From Cryptomeria japonica (Eukaryota > Streptophyta > Pinopsida > Cupressales > Cupressaceae), in assembly GCF_030272615.1 (NCBI RefSeq), contig NC_081405.1:26490272-26554271 (forward strand): a DNA stretch of 64,000 nt, written 5' to 3'. A program made the position numbers and the translations under genes. Shown here piece after piece: positions 11,822 through 23,443 of the stretch (position 1 is its first letter; every line of letters begins with the position of its first letter). The notes beneath the pieces were generated by a model. It ran no database searches. It was not told where the DNA came from and saw nothing but the letters and a program-made list of their open reading frames with translations.

Positions 11822-14800
11822 ATGAAGATAATTTCTTGGAACATAAGGGGACTAAACAATCCCCATAAACATGACATTATTAGGAATATGATAAGAGATA
11901 GCGATCCTGACATTTTTCTTATTCAAGAAACCAAAATGAGTAGAGAAAAAGTTGAATCTTTGAAGTTCTTCAAAAATGGTAATGTTAGTGGGGGTAGTTC
12001 TGAGGGTACTTCTGGAGGCATTGCTACCATCTGGAATCTTAACATTGTTAAAGGTCAGGTCATTATTCAGGAAAGTAATTTTTCTTGTATCAAATTTGAG
12101 GACCATAAAGATGGTTCTTCATGGGTTCTCACAAACATTTATGCTCCTAATACCTTAAAGGCTAGAAACTCTTTTTGGAAAAAGATCAAACAGGCTAGGG
12201 ACAGCTTCAAAAATCTTAGTTGGATGGTTATGGGAGACTTTAACACACCTTTGAAAGAGGAGGAAAAATTTGGAGGCAGTCCTCCTCAGTTGGAAAGTAG
12301 GATGGCCCTAATGGATTTTATTAACTCCCAAGCTCTTAATAACTTGGAGATACAGGGTTGTAATTACACTTGGACTAACAGGTGAAATGGTAATGACCTT
12401 ATCCAAGTGCATCTTGACAGAACTCTTATTTTTGATGACCGGTATAGTCAGTACTTCTGTTCTTTGTTTGCCCATATTCAGGCTGGATCCGATCATTTTC
12501 CAATCACCTTCAATGCTGACTTGATCAATAGAAGGAGAAACTATCCCTTTAGATTTGAAAAAATGTGGATCCTTCACCTCGACATTAAAACAAATATTCA
12601 GAAATGGTGGAGTATCCAAGTTGAGGGAACGACTATGTTCAAAGTTGTTAAGAAGCTCAAAAGTGTAAAGGACAACATTCGACTCTGGAATAAGACTAGT
12701 TTTGGGAATATATTTGAGGCTAAGAGAAAAATTCAAGAAAACCTTAAAGAAATATAGGACCAGATCCAGAAGGATGGTTTCAGTACTGTGTCTATTGCTG
12801 ATGAAAACAAGATCCTTAAGAAATACCATGACATTATTGCCAAAGAGGAAATGTTCTGGAAGCAGAGATCGAGATGCATTTGGCTCAAGGAAGGGGACAG
12901 GAATACAAGATTCTTCCATATGTTGACTATCAAGCATAAAGCAGTCAACAAAATGAACAAGCTAGTTGTGGAAAGTGGGGAGCTGGTCAAGGAAGATGAA
13001 ATAAGGAATGAAGCTAAGAGGTATTTCTCAGACCTCCTAAAGAGGGATCACAGTCTAGATGTTGAAGCCCAATCCTCTTTTCTTCAGAACATTCCTTGTC
13101 TCATTGATAACCAAAACAATGCCTTCCTCTCATCCATTCCCTCTATCTCAGAAATTAAAAATGATGTTTTCTCCTTTGATGGAGACAAAGCACCTGGACC
13201 TGACGGTTTCCCAATGTTCTTTTTTCAAGATTTTTGGGATATTATCGAGACTGATGTAGCCAATGGGGTTAAGGAATTCTTTGGGGCTAGAAAACTCCTG
13301 AAAGAAATCAATGGTACTTTTATTGCTTTTATCCTCAAGATTCAAGGTGCTAACTCTTTGGACAAATTTAGACCTATTAGCCTCTGCAACTCCTTTTACA
13401 AGATTATCTCTAAGGTCCTGACTACTAGACTTTTGTCTATCCTTCCTGCCTTAATTAAACACCAGCAAAATGGGTTTGTTCCTGGAAGATAAATTCTTGA
13501 TTCCATTATTACAGTTCATGAGAACATTCACTCTCTTATTAGAGCTAAGAAGCAGGGTCTCATCCTTAAGCTTGACCTCTCCAAAGCCTATGATAGGGTC
13601 GATTGGTCTCTTCTCCAGAAAGCTCTCACTTCTTTTCGGTTTGCCCCTAGAGTTGTGGATCTTTTCTCCCAGCTTACTACTTCTGCGTCTTTTGTTGTTC
13701 TTGTCAATGGTTCTCCTTCAAAAATTTTCCAAGCCTTGAGAGGCATTAGGCAAGGAGATCCTATCTCCCCCATCCTTTTCATTATATTGGTAGAATGCTT
13801 TGGTCAGACCATGGAAAATTTGGTGCAGTAAGGGTCCTTTAAGGGCCTCCAACCTTCTTCTACTGACCTTATTTGTTCACACCAGTAGTTTGTTGATGAT
13901 ACAATAATTATGGGGGAATCAAGTATCTCAGAAGCTAAAATACTGAAGAGTACCCTGTGTAAATTTGCCTCTGCTACGGGGCAACTTATTAACTGGGCCA
14001 AAAGTGATGTCTTTTTCATTAATACTCCTGAGAGAAGACAACAAAGGATTAGTAGAATTTTGGATTGTAAGATTGCTGACCTTCCTGCTACCTACCTTGG
14101 ACTCCCCATGGGGATTGCCCCTTCTGATTCCTTCTGGAGTTCTCTAGTTGACAAATTTCACAAAAAACTTGCAGGTTGGAAAGGGGCCCTCTTAAGTCAA
14201 GCTGGTAAGCTCCTTCTCCTTAAGGCTACTCTTCAAAGTATTCCTATTTATGCTCTTAGTCTCTTCAGAATTCCAGTCAAATATGCTAAAGCTATTGAGA
14301 AAATTCAAAGAAGATTCCTATGGTCTGGGGTTGAGGAAAAGCAAAGAATGTCCTTGGTGGCATGGGATCAGGTCTGTAGGCCAAAAAGCAAAGGTGGTCT
14401 GGGTATCAGGAGGATTCGTACTTTAAATGAAGCTCTCTTGTCCAAAAAAGTTTGGAGATGGTTTCATTCTGATTCTGAATGGTGCAAAATTTGGAGAAGT
14501 AAGTATTCCCCCCTGTCTTCTTCTCTCTCTTCTTTTCTTAATTTGGATTTCAGTATAAATGGATCCCATATTAGGAACCATGTTTCTAAATGTAAAGATG
14601 TGATTGCTAAAGGAGTGATATGGAAACTTGGAAATGGCAAAAAAGTAAGATTATGGGAGGATCCCTGGCTTTTTGATAAACCCCTAATGGATTCCCATGA
14701 ATGGGCCTCCCATGCCCCTTCCTGTATTGGCTCTTTTGGCTCCTTAGTGGCAAATTACTGGGATGGGAACAATTGGCAGAACATTGATAGTATCCACCCT

Positions 14801-15981
14801 AGCCTTTCTAAGCTCAAGACCCATCTGTCTGCAATTTGGCTGAATAATGAAGGGGACTCCCTGATTTGGAAGCATGATCCCAAAGGTATTTTAACTATGT
14901 CTTCGATGTATGGTGTCCTATCCCCCCCCCTCCTATAAATCCTTTCTGGTCTAAAGCTTGGATAAAAGGTCTCACTCCCAAAATCAATTTTTTCTTCTGG
15001 ACTATCCTCCAAAATAAGATCCTCACTGTTGACAACCTAAAAGGCAAAGGTTTTGCCCTTCCAAACAGGTGTGTGTTGTGCTTTCAAGAGGAAGAGTCTG
15101 TGGACCACCTTGCCCTCCATTGTTCCTTCTCAACCTCTATTTGGGAAAGCTTCCTCAAGAGCTTTAGTTTAGCCTAGGTGTTTCCTAGTAACATCAGAGA
15201 TTTGTTCTCCTCCTGGCAAATTCAATGGACTAACTCTTTTCTGAGATGTATGTGGTAGCTCTCTCTTCCTCACATTTTGTGGGGTCTTTGGAAAGAAATA
15301 AACAACCGAGTCTTCAGAGATGTTTCCCTAAATCATGATATTGTTTTCCAGAAAATTCAAATTGCTATCCAGGAAAATATGGGAATCATGGAGGGGTCTT
15401 GTTACTCAAACAACTCCCTGGAGTCAAACATCTTAAGGGCTTGGAATATGAAGATCACTAATGGTCCTAATCTCAGCTATAATAAAAGGCTTGAAGCTAA
15501 ATGGCAAACCCCTCCCCAAGGCTGCCTCAAAATCAATTTTGATGGTGTAGCCAAAGGAAACCCAGGTTCGTCAGGCTGTGGAGCTATTCTTAGAGATCAT
15601 AGAGGCATTTGCAAAGAGATGATTGTTGTCCCTATTGGTACACAAACCAATCATAAAGCGGAAGCTATGGCAGCTCTTCAAGGCATTATTCTAGCCAAAA
15701 AATGGAATTGCCCCTATCTTTCGATAGAGGGGGACTCAAATAATATAATAAAGTGCCTCAATGGGATTTCAAAACCCTCATGGTTGATTCACAACATAAT
15801 CATTTCTACTATTGACATCATTAGAACCTTCAAAAAATGCCATATATCCCATATCTATCGGGAGGCCAACTGTTCTGCTAATTGGGCTGCAAATGTGGCG
15901 GTTAAGAATGAGACAACTACCACATGGATGGGTGAGAGCAGAATCCCCGAAGATGTCAGAAAAATTATAAGTGATGAATGA
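11822..15981 (+). pseudogene. LINE ORF2: endonuclease, reverse transcriptase, RNase H (broken)
   Basis: Domains in order: an APE-type endonuclease at 11822-12500 (SWNIRGLNNP, LIQETKM, MGDFNTP, SDHFPI); RT at about 13180-14250 (FRPISLCNSFYKIISK, KLDLSKAYDRVDW, GIRQGDPISPILF, catalytic FVDD); a CxxC...HxxxxC zinc motif (CVLCFQ...HLALHC) near 15070-15125; and RNase H at 15530-15900 (DGVAKGNPG, then KAEAMAAL, GDSNN, YREANCSAN). In-frame stops lie at 12383, 12755, 13490, 13829, 13886, 15175 and 15256. A frameshift falls at a nine-C run (14922-14930). Most stops fit CGA, CAG, CAA or TGG decay. The family normally nicks DNA and primes reverse transcription at the target. Confidence 0.9.
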
Positions 15982-16231
15982 TATTGAAGTACCCCAAAGA
16001 CTCTTGATTGATAGGGTAATTATGAAAAGTACTGATGTAAGCACTTCGAGTTATTTCTATAATGAGAAAATCACTCATTATAACATCAATGCCATCAAAA
16101 CTTGTTTTATAATCAATCAGATCATTAAAGCCAACAACTCACATGCTTTTTGGGTATTTGTTTTAGCTTAGAATAGCTCTCTATTTTACCAGCTCTAGAA
16201 TTTTCAAAATTTGACTGTGAGAAGCGACACC

Positions 16232-17935
16232 ATGGGTGAAAATAGGAGACGACATGAGCCAAGTAGTTGCAAGGAGTGGAGACAGAAGGCTGAGGTGTGG
16301 GGTATTTTGTAGAAGGGTGGTCTGTCGAACTTCATAGAGAGGCTACACGGCCATGATGGTATGGTAACTAGCCTCTTCTACAAAAATTGGAAGAAGGGCA
16401 TGCTTAAAATGGGTGATCAAATGGTGGAAATTGATGAAGATTTAATTGCTAAAGCTACGGGTCTCAACAGGGAAGGCTGCAACTTCTATAGAGATAGGAA
16501 GGTCAGTAGGGAAGCCATTGAAAGGTACCCGGTTACTGAGAAAGAGAAAAAAAGATTGGTAAAGTTGAGAAAAACCTATTACCCACCTAGGGCTTTTGCC
16601 AAACCCTGGTGGGAAATTCTCTTTGTTTTAATGCGGTATATAACTCTAGGTGGTAGGTTTACGAAAGTCTATGGGTATCATTTTGTTTTGTTAAACCATC
16701 TTAGGCATAATGATAAGGTGAATTTTCCTTATTTCTTGCTTTTCTCAATGAATGCCTCCCTAAAAGCCTACAAAGAGAATCCTCTAGGCGATACCACAAT
16801 GCATCAAGGTCTTATGGTCCTCATTTATGACCATTTAAAGGCCAATCAAATTAACCGGATGTAGCTCTCTATGGACTCTGAGGAAGATATGTCTGATTTT
16901 TTTTTTTCGAAGGAGGAGGAATCTGACAATGACTCCTCATCTGATAATGAGAATAGCTCTGATGACTCAGAGTATGAGAGTAGTAAGAAGAGGAAATCAA
17001 GACCCTCATCTTCTAAGGGAAAAAAACTTCAAAGCAAACCCTTGATCAGCATCTCTTCAGAAGAAGAGGATTCAGATTATTTTGAGGAGAAGAAGAACCC
17101 TAAGGGGTCACTAAAGAAGAAAAGTAAAAACCAAGCCCAGACCTGGAAGAAGCATAAGAAAAAAGAGGAGACTAGCAAGGAACCGGAAGCTGACAAGCAA
17201 GCTAGGACCCTGGAAGCCGAGCACAGCCTGGACAAGGAGACAATGGAAGAGACTCTCAGGGATGCCAACATAAGCTTCGCCCTCCATATCCCTAAAGATG
17301 AATAGGTAACCCCTGGAAAAGTGACTCCCTTTTCTGGCCCTCCTCCCGAGGCCTTGAATGGTTTTATGAAAATGATTGAATGGCTCATTGATGGTTCCAA
17401 GAAAGTTGTGGATGAGTATAAAAAACTATGCAACAGAGTCCTGATTCTGGAGACCATTAATATTGGAGAGGGGAATACAATGGTTGACTATATCAAGGAC
17501 CTGAAAAACACTATTGCTAAAGCGGAAGACATCAAAGATGCTTTTAACCCCAGGTTTGAGAAGATTGAAAAGGAGATGCTGGACAGAAAAAGCCTTGTGG
17601 AAACTAGTGAAAAAACACTCTCGGATACAATCACCAAAGTGGAAAAAATTGAGGAGTGCCTTAAGAATATTGTGGAGTAGAGCCTTATTATTCTGAAAAT
17701 CTTGGCCAATAATACTCATACCCTCATCAGTGAGCTTGATGATGACAAGGAAATCCAGGAAATTGATCTGGACGCTGAAGGAACAGGGGAAGCTCAAGGC
17801 CCCAGAACCCGCACTAGAGGCAAGAGGAAGGAAAAGAAAGTGAATAAGGATCTGGAAGAGTTGAAAGCTATTGGGGTGACCTATGATGAGCTAGTGATAA
17901 AGGCAGAGGATCTGCTAAAGAAAATTGCTATGTAG
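16232..17935 (+). pseudogene. Third LINE ORF, unknown protein of about 567 codons (broken)
   Basis: The ATG at 16232 starts a frame running to TAG at 17933, with in-frame TAG stops at 16310, 16862, 17303 and 17678, all consistent with CAG to TAG. The N-terminal 210 residues look globular (WWEILFVLMRYITLGGRF, YGYHFVLLNHLRHND). Next come a Ser/Asp/Glu-rich tract (16871-17100), a Lys-rich segment, then helical, coiled-coil-like sequence and a basic RTRTRGKRKEKK stretch. I do not recognise the family. The target duplication places it inside the LINE, 250 bp after ORF2, which is unusual. A captured host or gag-like gene is possible. Confidence 0.7.
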
Positions 17936-18100
17936 TGTCTCCTCGATTTCTTTGTTGTGTTCTGTTGTTTTGCTGTTCTTTCTGTTCACTAGTCTTTTGG
18001 CCAGTTGCTTTGTATGCAAACTTTAATTCCTTTTGCTGCTCTTTTTCTTTCTTTGATGTAATGGTTTCGGGTCCTTAAAACCTATTTTTTAATCAATCAG
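17936..18100 (+). other. LINE 3' UTR and terminus
   Basis: A T-rich tail follows ORF3 and ends in GGTTTCGGGTCCTTAAAACC, TATTTTTTAATCAATCAG. There is no poly(A). The right copy of the 12-bp target duplication starts at 18101. Confidence 0.7.
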
Positions 18101-18112
18101 AACAACCAAAAA

Positions 18113-19050
18113 CATCTGCAAACAATCCTTAAAAAAATCAACCAAAAACATCTGCAAAATGTCCTAAAAAAACCAATTCAAAAACATTCAAATATTGATC
18201 TACATAATCAAAAAACATCAAAAAAGCTCTTGTAAAATATTTAAAAATCGAAAATCAATCAATTAAAAAACTTGCAATAAAATGTCTTGTGAGAAACAAA
18301 TACCCTAGCAGATATCCAACAAACACTTCGCACGAAGTTAACAAAGGATACGACTATCCAGTCAAACATCTACAATCAACTGATCAAACTGTCTTATCAA
18401 TCATATCGTATCCATATCAAAGTGATCATTAGCTTGTCTTAAACAAAAGAGGATACACTCAAAATCAGACAGGTCAGTCTTAAACGGGGTCCACAACTTT
18501 TCGAGATCAGACATTATCAACCATCACATCAAGCAATTGAGAACGAAGGCACAAGGTCAGTATAGCTGCTAAATTTTGTCCAGGTCAGTCTTTATCTTTT
18601 ATCATTTGGCGACAGATTATGTTCCTATGCTACTCAAGGATGTCCACAAGTGACTAGAGGATCCATGATGGGCATTATCTTTTTCTTTGTTTGCTACTTG
18701 TCTACTACGTGTTTGTTTCTTCAATGAGATATCTTTACATCTTGGTTCCTTATACCCTGATGTGCTAAGCTCCATTGTTCAATAATAAGGCTTAGTGATG
18801 AATATATATTGCGCAATAAATAATGACATGGGTTCGTGAATCATTCATTCTCATTTCATCTCATTTTCTTATTGCTAGTTTGCTGATTCTTTTCTCATCA
18901 TCTCTTTCTAAATCATTTTATATCATCTAACATTGTTCTATTTCATTCTAAGGTTTATTCTCTCATATTCTATCTCAATATCATATTCACATCACCTATC
19001 TCTATCTCTAATCAACTAACTATCCTTTCATCTCGCATTCTTCTTTTTTT
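18113..19050 (+). other. Non-coding 3' region of element 1
   Basis: It resumes the A-rich AACATCTGCAAA-type repeats, then turns into mixed and T/C-rich sequence. No frame over 60 codons was seen. It leads into the conserved 3' structure at 19051. Confidence 0.5.
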
Positions 19051-19195
19051 GAGAGATCATTCATGTCTTTAGTGCACAAACAATCTCTCGAGGGGGCATA
19101 TTTACACCCTAAGTGTCACTGGGGCATACTGGGGCAAAAAAAAATCATTTTCCTTGAAACAACATCGTTCGAACATTGTCTCAAAGAGGGGCAAA
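19051..19195 (+). promoter_or_regulatory. Conserved 3' stem-loops and polypurine tract, element 1
   Basis: GAGAGAT (19051-19057) pairs with ATCTCTC (19083-19089) and is followed by AGGGGGCATA. A second hairpin uses TTGAAACAA (19154-19162) and TTGTCTCAA (19176-19184). The tract AAAGAGGGGCAAA (19183-19195) abuts the 3' LTR and would prime plus-strand DNA synthesis. The same order is found in elements 2 and 3. Confidence 0.8.
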
Positions 19196-20439
19196 TGTAG
19201 ACACCTCAAAATGTCTCATTGATCATGTGCTAATTATTCGTCTAATTGATTAAATAATTAAATAATTATTTAATTAATTTAATTAACTATTTCTTCTAAT
19301 TTCATATTTCCTCACCATCTTACTAATTATTCTATTTTCTATTTCTATCATCATTTAATCATTTTAACCATTTTCAAAATGTTAATTAAATATTTATTAT
19401 TTAATTAATTCTAATTAATTCCCCAATTTAAATAATCTTTATTATTTAAATAAACTAATTATTCAATTTATATCTCTCTGATCAACTAATAATTCAACCC
19501 TCTTCTAAATATTAAATAAATTTATTATTTAATTAATTATGATTTAATCCTTTAAATTAAACAGCCTTTATTATTTAATTAAATTCCATTTCTAAATAAT
19601 TAAATAGTTTCTTTAAATTATTTAATTAACTAATTAATTCTTCCATTTCCAAATCCCCAAATTCTAATTTCATTTAATTTCATATTCTTCTAATTTCTTC
19701 CAAATTCAAATACATGTGCATGATTTCAAAAACCAAATTGAAATTCAAAATTAAGTTCTAAATATATTCAAATACTAAATTGAATTAAATAAATTCAATT
19801 ATTTGAATAAATCTCATGCAAAGCTTAAATTGAAAATCTAAGTCTAAATGCAAGCACATGCTAAATTAATTAATTGAATCAATTAATTAATTAAATCATT
19901 TATCTCTCCAACTTCTATTTCCATCTTTCAGTTAGCTTTTTCTAAATTAAGCTTTCTTTGTCATCTTCTTTATTTCCTCCAATCATTCTTTTTCTTCCTT
20001 CAGTCAGCTTTTTCTCAATCAGTTGATTCAATTAATCTATTCAATCTATTGAGTTTCACTCCTACAATCAGCAGTTCAACTATCAATTTTCATGTGAGCT
20101 CACCTGAGTTCCGCCTTTCAATCAATCTTCTCCAAAAATCTATAAATTGAGCATCCAATCTCCATTTTCAACAATCACGAACTTTGAATCTTTGTGTCAC
20201 TTGCAGGTTACCAATGCAATATCTGAGAGCCATCATACCATAGAGAAGAGAAGAGCAATGTAAGCTATATGCAATCTTGGAATAGGGAGTTTGATTTTAA
20301 CTATTTTAATTCCTATTTGTTTGATATTGTATTATTTCATTGTATGTTTGTTAGAATTCTTTGATTAGGCAGGGATTCGTGATTTCCCTTTTATTTCTAA
20401 TTGAATACTTGTTATAAAGATGAATTTTACATGCAAACA
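19196..20439 (+). repeat. 3' LTR of element 1
   Basis: A 1244-bp partner of 2641-3961, starting TGTAGACACC and ending GCAAACA, followed by the TSD TGTGT. It lacks about 77 bp of an AT-rich internal duplication found in the 5' copy. Confidence 0.9.
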
Positions 20440-20457
20440 TGTGTATTGATTTATGAT

Positions 20458-20462
20458 GCTTC
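20458..20462. repeat. Target site duplication of element 2, left copy
   Basis: GCTTC precedes the 5' LTR. The identical GCTTC at 36569-36573 follows the 3' LTR. Confidence 0.9.
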
Positions 20463-21258
20463 TGTAGACACTCAAAATTGTCATGTCTAATTAAATAAAT
20501 ATTTTATTTATTTAATTATCTAAGCCTAATTCATCTATTAATTAAATAAATTTTTATTTATTTAATTAATTCATTTATCCTCTTCTAGCGTTATTTCTCA
20601 TTTAAATAAATACATTTATTTATTTAAATTATCCCTTTCCTAAATTAAATAAATATTTTATTTATTTAATTGTCCTACTTCTTCTATTAATTAAATAAAT
20701 CTTTATTTATTTAATTAATTCATTATCTTTTTCTACACATGACACATGCCATTCATCTCTTAATTCATACACTACCTACCTCTTTCATTATTTTACTATT
20801 TTCTCTACCTACCCTCTAATCCTAGCCGACCTCTCTTTTTACACCTCTCAATCTTAACCCTCCATTTCTTATAGTGTCTTCTATTTAAGGAGATGCTTCC
20901 TTCATTATCAAACCCTAATGCCCTAATCACTCATGCTAATGACCTAACTACTTGATCAATTGGCTACACTACGATCCTACTTGCAACCACATTTCGTTCT
21001 TTGTTGAGCTCTTGTGCATATAAAAATCTGAGAGCAAATATATCAAGCAAGATCAATGGAGATAGGAAGAATGGAGATCAAAACCCTATTGGGCATGTGA
21101 TGGTATAATCTTTGTCATTTTGAGTTATTTTGCATTGTCTTAGGTTATCTTCATATGTTATGGTGGATCTTTGTTCATTGTTAGGCTAGGGTTTTATGGT
21201 TGGATTCATTTAGCCTTTCAATATTGTTGTTTATTGTTATCCATTTTCACCATAAACA
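20463..21258 (+). repeat. 5' LTR of element 2
   Basis: 796 bp, TGTAGACACT to CATAAACA. The first 270 bp are AT-rich ATTAAATAAAT blocks. A TATA-like CTATTTAAGG at 20881-20890 is the likely core promoter, leaving about 370 bp of R-U5. Confidence 0.95.
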
Positions 21259-21280
21259 TTTTGGCACGCCCGGTGGGACT
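21259..21280 (+). other. Primer binding site of element 2
   Basis: TTTTGGCACGCCCGGTGGGA lies directly after the LTR. A TGGCACGCCCGGTGGGAC-type site is common in plant Ty3/gypsy elements. I do not assign the tRNA. Confidence 0.75.
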
Positions 21281-21370
21281 CTTGTCCCTTTGCATTTAAC
21301 AATTTTGTTGCAGATTTTGAATTTTTGAAGTTGCAGATCGAACAATTTCGACGATATTTTAGGTTTTTTC

Positions 21371-21630
21371 CGCGTCTACGAGTGTTCGGATCGCGTTTTT
21401 GTGTTTCAGAAGCGTCTGCGAAAGAGGGAATCGCGTCTGTGTTTCTGTCAATTTTTATTTTTGCAGGTTTCCAAAAGGTGCGTCTGTGACTCCTAACCGC
21501 GTCTGCGCTACATCGGATCGCGTCTGTGTCATTTAACAGCGTCTGTGATCTCTAAGCACGTCTGTGCATAACAGAACTGAGTCTGTGTCATACAGACGCG
21601 TCTGTGTCTGGTATAGAGGCGTCTGTGATT
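21371..21630 (+). repeat. Phased CGTCTGTG array, leader cluster A of element 2
   Basis: Twelve copies of a motif with core CGTCTGTG. The G of each core lies at 21374, 21395, 21414, 21435, 21482, 21501, 21522, 21541, 21560, 21581, 21600 and 21621. Steps alternate between 19 and 21 bp, except one of 47 bp. The intervening bases differ from copy to copy. It lies just after the primer site. Confidence 0.85.
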
Positions 21631-22203
21631 TCTATTTTGCAATTTCAATTTTTCTGAGATTCGGGTTTTTGGATTTTGTACTTAGGGTTTCAGATCTGGT
21701 TTATTTTCAGCTAACCCTTGCAAATCTAGCTAACCTGGTTTGTGCAGCTTGCTTTGGAGGCAAAAAAACATTTTTGTTGAAGGCCCCTTTTCACAAAGTC
21801 TTTTGGGTTTTCTAAAATTTACCTAACTTGTGTGCTTGCAGGAAGGGGTGATCATTTGAAACAACCCAAACTACTAACAATTTTGTTGTAGGTTCTTAGT
21901 TAGGGTTTTGTAATTTTGTTGTGTGCCTTGTTTTTCATAGCTTAGCAAACACTTCAATTGGTGCACTAAAATTGAATCATTGTCTTTTGTGTCTTGAGCA
22001 ATAGGCTCTTTTTGTTTAATCTTTAGAGGGCCTGTCTTCCCGTGTGGTCATTAGGACTACTAGTGAGAAGAGAACGACCCAAGTGGTAGCGAGGAAAACC
22101 CACCTCATCCAAACCACTATAATCAAATGTATTCATGGTGAAAACTATGGATAACGTGTGCTGATTAGTTCATACCGACACTATGTCTCCCCATAAACCC
22201 GTT
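21631..22203 (+). other. Leader of element 2 between array and hairpins
   Basis: No credible gene. T-rich sequence with acceptor-like TTGCAG at about 21836-21841 is followed by mixed sequence. An intron in the sense transcript is possible but not shown. Confidence 0.4.
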
Positions 22204-22245
22204 TGATCAAATTTATTTGATCATTTGTAGGGGCGTAACCCCTAC
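22204..22245 (+). promoter_or_regulatory. Two adjacent perfect hairpins in the leader
   Basis: TGATCAAA-TTTA-TTTGATCA (22204-22223) is followed three bases later by GTAGGGG-CGTAA-CCCCTAC (22227-22245). They sit in a GC-richer block (about 22020-22560) between the two motif clusters. A role in packaging, dimerisation or translation is possible, but this is inference. Confidence 0.55.
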
Positions 22246-22838
22246 TGGCTGGGAGCCTTCTGTATTTACAGAGCTGAAAGTGCCGCATGTATGGCCACAC
22301 GAGTGGATGCCCTTACTAGCACCTCTTTTTTTTAGATGCCCAAATCCTTCTAGTTGTTGAGGCAGGAGGTCGGACCTCTGGTAGCGGCCCACACACATAC
22401 GGTTCTTAGTAGAGATACAAAGTTTTCCATGGGGAGTTTTCATGGGGACTGATGCTTGGCTGACCCAAGAAGTGAGTGCTGAGGGTGGAGCCAGTGAGGT
22501 CAAGCATCTAAGTATCCGCTCTGAATAGCGTAGCCTCGGGGGGTAAAACCCTATGTGGGATCAACAACTATTGTCTTGGCCAGCCCTAAGATTTGTGCTT
22601 GTCTTATGCTAAACACTCAAACATTCAAGACAAAACAACAAAACATTGTGTCTTTTGTGTCTTCAAGTGTATGCAAAAACTTTTTACATCAAACAACACA
22701 CTTTTGGAGTTTAAACAGTTTGCAAACATTGAGTCATCAACATTGTGTCCTCTTGTCACGAAAAACAGTCAAAAAATCAGATTTGGTCACAACAAAACAA
22801 CTTCACAGATAGAAAAAATTGCACTAAGGTTACAGAAA

Positions 22839-22990
22839 CGTGTTTGTGTCTATTCAAACCGCGTCTACGTCGGATAAGCGCGTCTGTGAAGTACAGAATA
22901 GCGTCTGTGTTTTTATCAGCATCTGTGTCAAACAGAGAGGCGTCTGTGTCTGGGAATCACGTCTGTGAAGTATACAGAGGCGTCTCTGTC
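22839..22990 (+). repeat. Phased CGTCTGTG array, leader cluster B of element 2
   Basis: Eight copies, some degenerate, with core positions 22842, 22863, 22882, 22903, 22921, 22942, 22961 and 22982. Steps are 21, 19, 21, 18, 21, 19 and 21 bp. Motif and phasing match cluster A. Confidence 0.85.
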
Positions 22991-23443
22991 AGGATTTGAA
23001 AACTTTAACAGTCAAGCAAACAGTCTCTTCAGGTTTCATCTAGCATTCAGCCTGTTCTAAGGTTTCATACAGTCCATCATTGCTTCATACCTCACTTTAC
23101 ATTCATACTTGTCTAAACTTGAGTCAAAAGGTCACTTGCTTGTCCTTATCATACTTTGTCAACACACTACATACAACTACACTTTGCTAAGTGGTCCCTC
23201 ATCAAGGTTTCTTACCTTTGGGTCTCATTTGGTCTTACTTAGAGTCAAGGTCAGCTTACCTCATCAAGAGAAACTATCCTCTCTTTGGAAGTCACACCTA
23301 CTCTACTACTTACATACTTGGTCTTACACTTTGGACATTGCAAGTACACCTCAAGATTCACTTACACTCCATACAACTCTTGGTCTTCCGTACTCTCGTC
23401 ATTTTTCATCTATTCTCTCACATCTTGGTCTAACACCTAGTTC
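22991..23443 (+). other. Leader of element 2 before gag
   Basis: CT-rich sequence with frames up to 123 codons (23109-23480) whose translation has no recognisable motif. I treat it as untranslated leader. Confidence 0.5.

Larger units (their letters stand above)
10062..18100 (+). mobile_element. LINE (L1-type) with three ORFs, nested in element 1
   Basis: An 8.04-kb insertion flanked by a 12-bp direct repeat AACAACCAAAAA (10050-10061 and 18101-18112). Inside are ORF1 (RNA-binding type, zinc knuckle), ORF2 (endonuclease, RT, RNase H) and a third ORF (16232-17935). A T-rich 3' UTR follows, ending in TTTTTTAATCAATCAG rather than poly(A). The target duplication is A-rich and lies in repeated sequence, so its exact length is slightly uncertain. 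All three frames are decayed by stops, so this copy cannot move by itself. Confidence 0.8.
2641..20439 (+). mobile_element. Element 1: non-autonomous Ty3/gypsy-like LTR retrotransposon
   Basis: Two long direct repeats (2641-3961 and 19196-20439) start with TGTAGACACC and end in CA, flanked by an exact 5-bp duplication TGTGT (2636-2640 and 20440-20444). A primer-site-like sequence follows the 5' LTR and a polypurine tract precedes the 3' LTR. The interior has a leader with a phased motif array, several tandem repeats and one broken ORF (6598-8679) that ends just upstream of where RT should begin. No RT, RNase H or integrase of its own is present. About 8 kb of the 17.8 kb is a nested LINE (10062-18100), so the element was near 9.7 kb. 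The polypurine tract and 3' structure match those of elements 2 and 3, suggesting copying in trans by such a partner. Confidence 0.9.

Noticed and set aside
14922-14930. Programmed frameshift at the nine-C run in LINE ORF2
   Set aside because: The frame has many stops elsewhere and the run is prone to indel mutation or sequencing error.
16232-17935. Third ORF as a host gene or as part of element 1
   Set aside because: The 12-bp target duplication and the T-rich LINE terminus enclose it, so I place it in the LINE, with moderate confidence.
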